A stretch of DNA of 37,067 nucleotides, taken from Siccirubricoccus soli. GTDB lineage: Bacteria; Pseudomonadota; Alphaproteobacteria; Acetobacterales; Acetobacteraceae. Where the stretch lies: the NCBI RefSeq assembly GCF_024178315.1, contig NZ_JAMZIK010000168.1:1-37067 (forward strand), given 5' to 3'. Position 1 is the stretch's first letter; every line of letters begins with the position of its first letter. The notes under the pieces were generated by a model, which was not told the DNA's origin, made no database searches, and saw only the letters and a program-made list of their open reading frames with translations. Shown piece after piece: positions 1-6,340 of the stretch. The translations under genes and the position numbers were made by a program.

Positions 1-151
1 CGCCGGGGCGCTCGGCCAGCCGCCCGCCCCCCAGGCTCAGCCTGTCCTGCTGCGTCCCGTCCAGGCGCAGCCCCTCCGGCGGCGCCGGCTGTATCCCGAG
101 GGACGGCCCGTCCGGCCGCCTCCGGCGCTGCTCGGCGCGAAGCTCCGCCAC
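1..151 (-). CDS. Unidentified protein, N-terminal part only (cut by window edge)
   Basis: An open minus-strand frame starts with GTG at 151 and runs off the left edge, giving about 50 residues (starts VAELRAEQRRRRPDG). The GTG lies 9 nt after the stop codon of the DUF6489 gene, so the two would form a close pair. The visible part is rich in Arg, Pro and Gly and shows no motif I recognise. No clear Shine-Dalgarno is visible. The position directly behind another gene on the same strand is the main support. It could be a chance open frame in GC-rich DNA. Confidence 0.35.
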   Translation of the reverse strand, partial: MAELRAEQRRRRPDGPSLGIQPAPPEGLRLDGTQQDRLSLGGGRLAERPG

Positions 152-160
152 GCCGGCCGG

Positions 161-466
161 TCAGCCCGGCTCGTCGCGTGGTCCGCCCGGCCTCGGTCCG
201 CCGGGCCGCGCTCCGCCCTGGGTTCCGCCGCCGGCGCCGAACATCCTGAACATGCCGGCCATCGCGTCGCGCATCTGCTCCGGCGTCTGCGGCAGCAGCG
301 GCATCCAGGCACGCAGCAGCGCCTCCGGCGAGGTGGCTGAGACGGCCTCCAGCATCTGCGCCTGCAGCTTCGCCATCACCGCCTCCTGCATCGGGCGCAG
401 ATCCGGCAGGCCGAGGGATTGGCGGGCTTCCTCCGGCGTGCAGTCGATCTCGATGGTGATCTTCAT
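161..466 (-). CDS. DUF6489 family protein
   Basis: Small protein of 101 residues. The N-terminus (MKITIEIDCTPEEARQSLGL) fits a small alphaproteobacterial family that I know as DUF6489, whose function is unknown. After this head comes a helix-rich middle (PMQEAVMAKLQAQMLEAV) and a tail of Gly/Pro/Arg repeats (GGARPGGPRPGG) that is probably disordered. The start at 466 is chosen because the family signature begins there; an in-frame ATG at 496 would add ten atypical residues. It lies 96 nt downstream of the TctC-type gene on the same strand. The function cannot be read from the sequence. Confidence 0.75.
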   Translation of the reverse strand: MKITIEIDCTPEEARQSLGLPDLRPMQEAVMAKLQAQMLEAVSATSPEALLRAWMPLLPQTPEQMRDAMAGMFRMFGAGGGTQGGARPGGPRPGGPRDEPG

Positions 467-562
467 GCGCAAGGTATGGCCCCGGCGGGCCGGCAACGCC
501 AGCGTGGCAACAGAGCCGTTACCAGCGGCCGGGTTTCGCCGCCCGTCGTCGCGCGGCCGGGC

Positions 563-1504
563 CTATTTCCAGGGGCTGGCCCGCCAGAGAGCGGCGTAGC
601 GGCGATCCTCGGCCTCGACGAATGCGCGCATCTCGGCCGGGCCCATATGGCGCAGCACCACATAGTCCCGCTCCGCCAGGGCGTGGAATTCCGGGTCCGC
701 GGCGATGGCGGCCAGCGCCTCCGCCAGCCGCGCCTGCACCGGCGCCGGCGCCCCGGCCGGCAGCAGCACGCCGCGGGCGGCGCCGGCCACGGCGTCGAAT
801 CCCTGCTCCCGCATGGTCGGCAGATCCGGCACCCGGTCCCAGCGCTCCCGGTCCATCAGGCCGAGGATGCGCACCTCCCCCGCCGCATGCTGCTTCACCG
901 TGAGGCTGACGGTGGAGACGGCGCCCGCGGCATGGCCGCCCTGCACCAGGCTCAGCGCCTGGGCGGCGCCCTGCATCGGCACCCAGGTGAAGCGGACACC
1001 CGCGACGCGCTCGAGCTGCATGAGCGCGAGCTGCGGTGCGCCCCCCGCCCCCGCCCCGGCGATCGCGATGCTCTCCGGCGCCGCCCGCGCCGCGGCCACC
1101 AGCTCCGCGAGGCTGCGATAGGGCGTGCCGGCGCCGACGAAGAGGGTGTAGGGCTCGTCGGTCAGCATCCCGGCGTAGAAGAAGCTGTCCAGCCGGTAGC
1201 GCGGCGCGCTGTCGTGCAGCGCGGTGACGAGGGCGGGGAAGGAGGCGAAGGCCAGCACATGGCCATCCGGCCGCGCCGCCGCCGCCTCGTTCAGCATCAA
1301 CATTCCGCCCGCCCCCGGCCGGTTCACCACCTGCACCGGCGCGCCCAGGCGGCGTTCCAGGAAGGGCGCCAGCATCCGGGCGGCGATGTCGATATTGCCG
1401 CCCGGGGCGAAGCCGACGAGGAGCTGCAGCGGCCTCTCCGGCCAGGCCCGGGCGGGGCCGGCCCAGGCCAGCAGCGCGAGGAGCAGGAGAAACGGGCGGC
1501 GCAT
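563..1504 (-). CDS. Tripartite tricarboxylate transporter substrate-binding protein (TctC/Bug family)
   Basis: 313-residue periplasmic binding protein, the usual length for the Bug family. An N-terminal signal peptide is visible (RRPFLLLLALLAWAGPARA, cleavage near residue 20). It is followed by the family start WPERPLQLLVGFAPGGNIDI and the VNRPGAGG motif near residue 60, which form the ligand pocket for carboxylates or related small molecules. Family members normally deliver ligand to the TctAB permease, but no tctA or tctB gene is in this window, so this is an orphan binding protein, as is common in Acetobacteraceae and Burkholderiales. The start codon lies only 9 nt from a large palindromic element (1514-1577), which therefore occupies the promoter or leader region. 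The ligand is not predictable. Confidence 0.88.
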   Translation of the reverse strand: MRRPFLLLLALLAWAGPARAWPERPLQLLVGFAPGGNIDIAARMLAPFLERRLGAPVQVVNRPGAGGMLMLNEAAAARPDGHVLAFASFPALVTALHDSAPRYRLDSFFYAGMLTDEPYTLFVGAGTPYRSLAELVAAARAAPESIAIAGAGAGGAPQLALMQLERVAGVRFTWVPMQGAAQALSLVQGGHAAGAVSTVSLTVKQHAAGEVRILGLMDRERWDRVPDLPTMREQGFDAVAGAARGVLLPAGAPAPVQARLAEALAAIAADPEFHALAERDYVVLRHMGPAEMRAFVEAEDRRYAALWRASPWK

Positions 1505-1513
1505 GAACCGCAG

Positions 1514-1577
1514 CCTAGAGCAGCCCCAGCGTGACGGGAACGGGGACCGTTCCCGTCACGCCGGGATAAGCTGCTCT
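1514..1577. repeat. Nested palindromic element upstream of the tctC-like gene
   Basis: Two nested perfect inverted repeats. The outer arms are AGAGCAGC (1517-1524) and GCTGCTCT (1570-1577). The inner arms are 14 bp, CGTGACGGGAACGG (1530-1543) and CCGTTCCCGTCACG (1547-1560), around a 3-nt loop. The left end is CTAG (1514-1517), the same border seen in the elements at 3014-3119 and 36734-36943. It sits immediately before the minus-strand start codon at 1504. Probably a dispersed palindromic repeat; a regulatory role is possible but not shown. Confidence 0.75.
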
Positions 1578-1703
1578 GGATCCTCATGTTTCAGGGCATC
1601 CTGCGGGCTGACCAAAGGCGGTCGGCGGGCAGATGCTCCGGCGCCGCTTGCCGCACCGCGCCAAGCCTTTACCCTCCGCGCCACGGCCCTCCGGAGATGC
1701 GCG

Positions 1704-2768
1704 ATGCTGCGGTTCAGCAATTTCCTCTTCCCCGAGGCGACGACGCCCGAGGACGATGCCCGGATCATCGCCGAGAGCCTGGAGGAGGCGAAGCTCTGCG
1801 ACGAGCTGGGCGTCGAGGTGCTGTGGCTGGCCGAGCACCATTTCGACGGCAATTGCGCCTATGTGGACCCGACCACCTTCGCCGCGGCGGTGCTGGCGGC
1901 GACGAAGCGCATCAAGCTCGGCTTCGCGGTGGCGCAGGTTTCGCTGCACCATCCGGTGCGGCTCGCCGAGCAGATGGCGTTGCTCGATAATCTCGGGAAG
2001 GGCAGGCTGATCGTCGGCCTCGGCCGCGGCACCGCCTACAATGTTTATGAATACCAGGGCTTCGGCATCGACTGGCAGGAGGCACAGGGGCGCTACGAGG
2101 AGGCGGAGGAGATCATGCTCCGCGCCTGGACCAGCGAGACCGGCCTGACCCACAAGGGGAAGTTCTGGGACCTGCACATGCCGCGGCTCCGGCCCATCTG
2201 CTACACCAAGCCGCATCCGACGGTGCTGCGCGCCTCGTCCTCGGAGGAAGGCGCGCTGCATCTCGCGCGGCGCGGCCTGCCTTTCATGATGAACGTCCAG
2301 TCGCTGGAGGCGACGCGCACGCGCCTTGCCCGCTACCGCGCGGAGCTGGCGGCGAGCGGGCACGACGAGGCGGTGATCGCGCGCTGCATGGCGGAAAGCT
2401 GGGTGTGGCGGAACGTGGTGGTGGCGGAGACGGACGCCGAAGCCGAGCGCGTCGCCATCCCGGCCTTCGAGGCGATGCAGGCGCATCGCCGCGAGATGCG
2501 CGAGAAGGTCTATGCCGAGCAGGGCATCCGCATGGTAAAGGAAACCGTGCCGCCGGCGCGGGTGCAGGTGGAGCACGCGCTGATCTACGGCTCCCCGGCC
2601 ACCGTCGCGGCGCGGATGGCGGAGATCGACCGCACCGGCGTGGGCGGCGTGATCTGCGCCTTCCGCCTCGGCCCGATGCCGGATGCGGTGGCGCGGGAAT
2701 CGATCCGCCTGTTCATGACGCGGGTCGCGCCGGAATTCCAGCCGGGCCGCGCCGCCGCGGCGGAGTGA
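1704..2768 (+). CDS. LLM class flavin-dependent oxidoreductase (luciferase-like)
   Basis: 354-residue protein with the bacterial luciferase-like TIM-barrel pattern: N-terminal LRFSNFLFP strand, LGVEVLWLAEHHF near residue 40, then KLGFAVAQVSLHHPVRLAEQMALLDNL in two adjoining blocks and the FMN/F420-site segment GRLIVGLGRGTAYN. These are hallmarks of the LLM superfamily, flavin-dependent monooxygenases or oxidoreductases in the cytoplasm. The start at 1704 is preceded by GGAG (1693-1696) at a good distance, and the family match begins at this Met; the longer open frame upstream is not used. The substrate is unknown. Neighbours (binding protein, CoA-transferase) suggest catabolism of an organic acid or xenobiotic, which is inference only. 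Confidence 0.9.
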   Translation: MLRFSNFLFPEATTPEDDARIIAESLEEAKLCDELGVEVLWLAEHHFDGNCAYVDPTTFAAAVLAATKRIKLGFAVAQVSLHHPVRLAEQMALLDNLGKGRLIVGLGRGTAYNVYEYQGFGIDWQEAQGRYEEAEEIMLRAWTSETGLTHKGKFWDLHMPRLRPICYTKPHPTVLRASSSEEGALHLARRGLPFMMNVQSLEATRTRLARYRAELAASGHDEAVIARCMAESWVWRNVVVAETDAEAERVAIPAFEAMQAHRREMREKVYAEQGIRMVKETVPPARVQVEHALIYGSPATVAARMAEIDRTGVGGVICAFRLGPMPDAVARESIRLFMTRVAPEFQPGRAAAAE

Positions 2769-3000
2769 TGCCCGGCCTGCCGGGCGCGCCGGTGGACCCG
2801 AAGCTCGGTATTCCGCGCGGCCGGCATGAGAAGAAGCGCTTGCCCTGCCCATGGCAGGGGCTCCGCCCTTGGCAGCCGTGCCGCCGATCTCGCCGGGGCC
2901 AAGGCCCGGCCCTGCCCAGGCTCCGCAGGCGCGACGGGCCTGCGAGCATATTGTCGCCGGGCGGGTAGGGAGCGGCGCCCTTGGCCGTTCTGGCTGCCAT
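2769..3000. other. Intergenic region with GC-rich hairpins
   Basis: No convincing gene between the flavin oxidoreductase and the palindromic element. A perfect stem CCCTGCC/GGCAGGG with a 3-nt loop lies at 2843-2859, and a second, bulged GC stem lies around 2893-2911. These could end transcription of the oxidoreductase gene, but no T-run follows either stem. Confidence 0.5.
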
Positions 3001-3119
3001 GCGGCCATGGCCGCTAGAGCGGTTTCCGTTCGCACTGGCTCACGGAGCCCGCGCTAGGTTGTTGTTATAGCGAGCAAATACCTCCGATCAGATGATTCCA
3101 TCTGATCGGAGTTTGCTCT
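3001..3119. repeat. Composite palindromic element (CTAG-bounded) upstream of the CoA-transferase
   Basis: Three palindromic units in a row. Unit 1 is a perfect 14-bp palindrome GCGGCCATGGCCGC (3001-3014). Unit 2 (3014-3057) begins and ends with CTAG; its arms AGAGCGGTTTCCGT and ACGGAGCCCGCGCT pair at 11 of 14 positions and resemble the perfect unit at 36736-36775. Unit 3 (3072-3118) has outer arms GAGCAAA/TTTGCTC and perfect inner arms CTCCGATCAGATG/CATCTGATCGGAG around the loop ATTC. The core CAGATG-ATTC-CATCTG recurs with reversed loop (GAAT) at 36854-36869. It ends 50 nt before the CoA-transferase start codon. Confidence 0.85.
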
Positions 3120-3169
3120 AGGCAAGGCCCGCCGTCGCCGGCAGGCTGTGGTTTCCGGAGGGACCCGCC

Positions 3170-4603
3170 ATGCCCGACCCCACCCCCCACGCCATCCTCG
3201 CCGCGCTCTGGGAGCTGGCCGGGCTGGCGCCCGACCGCCTTGGCCCGCTGGAACTGCCGGGGGAGGAGCCGGCGCTCCCCTCCTCCTTCCGCGTCGGCGC
3301 GGCGGCGCAGGCCAGCATCGGGGCCGTCACCGCCGCGGTGGCCGCCCTGCATGCGGCGCGCGGCGGGCCGCTTCAGGCGGCGCAGGTGGAGATGCGGGAG
3401 GCGGCGCTGGAATTCCTCAGCGAACGCTACATGCTGCACAACGGCGCCCCGGCCGGGTCCGGCTGGGACTCCATTGCTGGTACGTACCGGTGTGGCGACG
3501 GTCGTTTCGTACGCCTGCATACGAATTTTCCCCATCATCGCGCCGGGGTGGTGAAGCTGCTGGGCGGCGCCGCGACGAAGGAGGCGGTGGCGGCGGCCCT
3601 GCAGGGCTGGCAGGCCTTCGCCTTCGAGGAGGCGGCGGCCGAGGCCGGGCTCTGCGTCACCGCCATGCGCAGCTTCGCGGCATGGGATGCCCACCCCCAG
3701 GGCCAGGCGCTGGTCAGCCTGCCACCGCTGCGCATCGAGAAAATCGGCGAGGCCCCGCCCCGCCCCCTGCCGCCCCTGGCCGCAAGGCCACTCGCCGGCC
3801 TGCGGGTGCTGGACCTGACGCGGGTCATTGCCGGGCCGGTCTGCGGCCGGACGCTCGCGGCACATGGGGCCGAGGTGCTGCATGTCAGCGCCGCCCATCT
3901 GCCGAGCTTCGACGACCTCGTGCTGGATACCGGCCGCGGCAAGCGCACCGCCGCCATCGACCTGCGCGACCCGGCGGGGCAGGAGACGCTGCGCGGCCTG
4001 GCCCGCCAGGCCGATGTCTTCCTGCAGGGCTACCGCCCCGGCGCCATCGCCGGCCATGGCTTCGGCCCGGCGGCGCTGGCGGCCCTGAACCCCGGCATCG
4101 TCTGCACCTCGCTCTCCGCCTATGGCGAGGTCGGGCCCTGGGGCGACCGGCGCGGCTTCGATTCGCTGGTGCAGACCGCCAGCGGCTTCAACCATGCGGA
4201 GGCGGTGGCGGCGGGCGCCGACCCGGCGGATGCCGCGCCGAAACCCCTGCCCTGCCAGGCGCTCGACCACGCCTCGGGCTATCTGCTGGCCTTCGGCACC
4301 CTGGCGGCGCTGCTCCGCCGGGCGGAGGAGGGCGGGAGCTGGCTGGTCCGGGTCTCCCTGGTCGGCACCGGCATGTGGCTGCGCCGGCTGGGCCGGCTGC
4401 CCGAGGGCTTCCGGGCCCGGACGCCGGACATGGCGGAAGTCGCCCCATTCCTGGAGGAGAGCGAGGGCGGATTCGGCAGGGTCGCGGCGCTGCGCCATGC
4501 AGGGCGTCTGGCGGCGACGCCGCCCTTCTGGGCCCTGCCCCCCGCCCCGCTGGGGAGCCATGCGCCCCGCTGGCAACAGGTCGGTGGGACAAGCACTGGT
4601 TGA
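3170..4603 (+). CDS. CoA-transferase, family III (CaiB/BaiF type)
   Basis: 477-residue cytoplasmic enzyme. Family III transferases move CoA between carboxylic acids through an enzyme-bound aspartyl intermediate. The C-terminal half shows the family core: LAGLRVLDLTRVIAGPVCGR at about residues 205-225, the GRGKRTAAIDLR nucleotide-binding segment, QGYRPGA, and SLSAYGEVGPW. The candidate catalytic Asp is D366 in QALDHASGYL, matching the place of the formyl-CoA transferase Asp. The N-terminal 200 residues (SGTYR-type segment, RLHTNFPHHRAG) look like a partial duplication of the same fold, as in the 450-500 residue subgroup. The start is preceded by GGAGGG at 7 nt. A local drop in GC with unusual codons occurs at about 3470-3540. 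The substrate is unknown. Confidence 0.88.
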   Translation: MPDPTPHAILAALWELAGLAPDRLGPLELPGEEPALPSSFRVGAAAQASIGAVTAAVAALHAARGGPLQAAQVEMREAALEFLSERYMLHNGAPAGSGWDSIAGTYRCGDGRFVRLHTNFPHHRAGVVKLLGGAATKEAVAAALQGWQAFAFEEAAAEAGLCVTAMRSFAAWDAHPQGQALVSLPPLRIEKIGEAPPRPLPPLAARPLAGLRVLDLTRVIAGPVCGRTLAAHGAEVLHVSAAHLPSFDDLVLDTGRGKRTAAIDLRDPAGQETLRGLARQADVFLQGYRPGAIAGHGFGPAALAALNPGIVCTSLSAYGEVGPWGDRRGFDSLVQTASGFNHAEAVAAGADPADAAPKPLPCQALDHASGYLLAFGTLAALLRRAEEGGSWLVRVSLVGTGMWLRRLGRLPEGFRARTPDMAEVAPFLEESEGGFGRVAALRHAGRLAATPPFWALPPAPLGSHAPRWQQVGGTSTG

Positions 4604-4814
4604 ATCTTCGTCAAAACAATCCCCTCATAGGTTGGGGAACGCCGCCGGGCCGATCCTGTGGCGTATAATTCCTCGGCTGAATCCGCCCCCCGGCATCAAG
4701 ACCCCGGGTTGTGCCCGAGCTGCCGCAACGGTTGTTACTGGCAGAACGAGGCCGTCATGACGTGATGGTGGGAAGATGAGCCAGTGATGCACACCTAGGA
4801 CGATTTCGTTGCTA
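4604..4814 (+). promoter_or_regulatory. Upstream leader and possible promoter of the desaturase gene
   Basis: Non-coding stretch of clearly lower GC than its surroundings. A perfect TATAAT lies at 4664-4669, but the nearest -35-like hexamer (TTGGGG, 4632-4637) is 26 nt away, too far for a standard promoter, so the call is weak. Further elements are a small stem TCCCC/GGGGA (4620-4638), a stem CTGCC/GGCAG (4720-4744) and a perfect palindrome CGTCATGACG (4753-4762). If transcription starts just after 4669, the mRNA leader would be about 190 nt, long enough to be regulatory. Confidence 0.35.
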
Positions 4815-4861
4815 CTCCTTGTCTACCACCGGCCGCATGCCTCCGGCCGGGGCACAAGGAG
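4815..4861 (+). promoter_or_regulatory. Predicted Shine-Dalgarno-sequestering RNA structure before the desaturase
   Basis: An outer 8-bp perfect stem CTCCTTGT (4815-4822) with ACAAGGAG (4854-4861) encloses an inner 7-bp stem CCGGCCG (4829-4835) with CGGCCGG (4844-4850). The right outer arm contains the whole Shine-Dalgarno AAGGAG (4856-4861), 8 nt before the ATG at 4870. A possible third layer pairs ATTTCGTT (4803-4810) with AGCGAAAT (4882-4889) in the early coding region, with one G-U. When folded, the ribosome site would be hidden. This is read by eye; no folding energy was computed. Confidence 0.5.
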
Positions 4862-4869
4862 AAGATGCA

Positions 4870-6051
4870 ATGACCCTGCTGAGCGAAATTTCGCTGAGCT
4901 CGATGCCGCTGGCATCGCTGCGGTTGCCCGAGGATCCCAGGACCCGCATGGCCGCCAGCCTGCCAGGCTGGATTCAGCCCTTCCTCACCTGGCTGACCGC
5001 GAAGCCCGCCCCGGGCGAGGCGGCGCCGCAGCGTTCCGCCCAGGGCTTCGTCGCGCGGGCCCTGCTCTGGATGCTCGGCGGCACGGCGCTGTCCTATGCC
5101 GTGCTGCTGGCCGGCACGCCCTGGCTGTGGCTGCTGCTGCCACTCGGGCTGCTGGCGACGAGTTGCGGCCTTGGCCTGTTCCAGGTGGTGGTGTTCCACC
5201 ACTGCTCGCACGGCACGGTGTTCCGCACGCGGGAGATGAACCAGCGGGTCGGCCGGTTGATCTCCGCCCTGCTGCTGTTCAAGCGCTTCGAGGATTACCA
5301 GCGCGAGCACATGCTGCACCACAGTCCGCGCAAGCTGCTAACGGAGGAGGATGAGTTCGCCGATTTCGTCCTCGGCATGTGCGGGCTGGAGCCGAACCTG
5401 CCGAAGGCCGAGCTGTGGCGTCGGGTGCTCACCAATTGCGCCTCCCCGGTCTTCCACTGGCAATTCGCGCGGCGGCGGGTGAAGGCCAGCCTGATGACCG
5501 GCGACCGGGCGCATAACTGGACCGGGCGGCTGGCCTGGGGCGCCGCCATCGCCGCCGCGGCAGCCACCGGCACGCTGGGCGAATTCCTCCTCGCCTGGGT
5601 GCTGCCGGTCACTGTGCTGCTGCAGATCGCGACCGTCGGCCGCATCCTCTGCGAGCACCGCTTCCCTGAGGCCGAGGTGCTGGCGGTGCGCGACCGCACC
5701 TTCGTCTGCCATGCCACGGCCGGCGTCTTTCCCGGCAGCGCCCCGCCTGCCGTGACGGCCGATACCCTGGCCGGGCTGCTGGCCTGGGCCCGCTGGTGGG
5801 CGGACATGCTGACGGTGCAACTCTTCGTCCGCCTCTTCGTGCTGGTGGGCGACGCACCCTGCCACGATTTCCACCACCGCAAGCCGGCGACGCGGAAATG
5901 GGCCGACTACATCCACGCCCGCCAAGCGGATCTCGAAGCCGGCTCCCCAGGCTTTCCCCTCGGCTATTTCGAGACCTGGGGATTGTTCCAGGCCATCGAT
6001 CAGAATCTCGGCACGCTGGCGATGACGGCGCCGGAGAGCATCGGCCGTTGA
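4870..6051 (+). CDS. Membrane fatty acid desaturase
   Basis: 393-residue inner-membrane enzyme of the fatty acid desaturase / hydroxylase superfamily, which uses a di-iron centre to insert a double bond or hydroxyl into acyl chains. All three histidine clusters are present: HHCSH (110-114), HMLHH (147-151) and HDFHH (332-336). Hydrophobic stretches at about 60-110 and 220-260 give the usual membrane hairpins. The start at 4870 is fixed by AAGGAG at 4856-4861; upstream in-frame ATGs lack such a site. The leader contains a predicted structure that covers this site, suggesting translational control. It stands alone, followed by a hairpin at 6059-6082. It could also be a carotenoid or lipid hydroxylase; the exact substrate cannot be told. 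Confidence 0.88.
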   Translation: MTLLSEISLSSMPLASLRLPEDPRTRMAASLPGWIQPFLTWLTAKPAPGEAAPQRSAQGFVARALLWMLGGTALSYAVLLAGTPWLWLLLPLGLLATSCGLGLFQVVVFHHCSHGTVFRTREMNQRVGRLISALLLFKRFEDYQREHMLHHSPRKLLTEEDEFADFVLGMCGLEPNLPKAELWRRVLTNCASPVFHWQFARRRVKASLMTGDRAHNWTGRLAWGAAIAAAAATGTLGEFLLAWVLPVTVLLQIATVGRILCEHRFPEAEVLAVRDRTFVCHATAGVFPGSAPPAVTADTLAGLLAWARWWADMLTVQLFVRLFVLVGDAPCHDFHHRKPATRKWADYIHARQADLEAGSPGFPLGYFETWGLFQAIDQNLGTLAMTAPESIGR

Positions 6052-6058
6052 GGCGAGG

Positions 6059-6082
6059 GTGGCGGGCGGCCGGACCCGCCAC
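6059..6082 (+). terminator. Terminator-like hairpin after the desaturase
   Basis: Perfect 8-bp stem GTGGCGGG/CCCGCCAC with an 8-nt loop starting 7 nt after the stop codon. A C-rich rather than T-rich stretch follows, so it is not a classical intrinsic terminator. Confidence 0.45.
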
Positions 6083-6340
6083 TCCCCCGCTTTCGGCCGA
6101 CGCGGCCCCGAGCGTGATCGCTAAGGGCATGGTCATCGAAAAACGTCGGATAAGCCACACAAGAAAATTGGAGCAGGCGGTGCGAGCGGCAGCGAAGGCA
6201 TCACACTTCGGCGAAGAGTGCTTCGGAGCACGCCACGCCGGAGAGAGCGGCCTGCGGGGCGATGGAGCACGGCGCGCTCCATGAGCCGGGCGACACGCTG
6301 CTTGGAAGGGCAGCGCGCTGATCTGGCGCGCCGCGAACGC
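6083..6340. other. Convergent intergenic region
   Basis: Lies between the desaturase (plus) and the histidine kinase (minus), which converge here. No gene is supported. A patch at about 6125-6175 is distinctly lower in GC than its surroundings. A GC-rich inverted pair GCGCGC/GCGCGC lies near 6317-6335 and could end the kinase operon. I recognise nothing else. Confidence 0.4.

Noticed and set aside
3065-4576. Long open frame on the minus strand opposite the CoA-transferase
   Set aside because: It mirrors the coding frame of a well-supported family III CoA-transferase; its translation is Gly/Arg/Gln-rich and matches no family.
4604-4800. Cobalamin riboswitch before the desaturase
   Set aside because: Isolated words resemble the conserved core, but the B12 box (GCCAGGAGACC type) and the correct order are missing.
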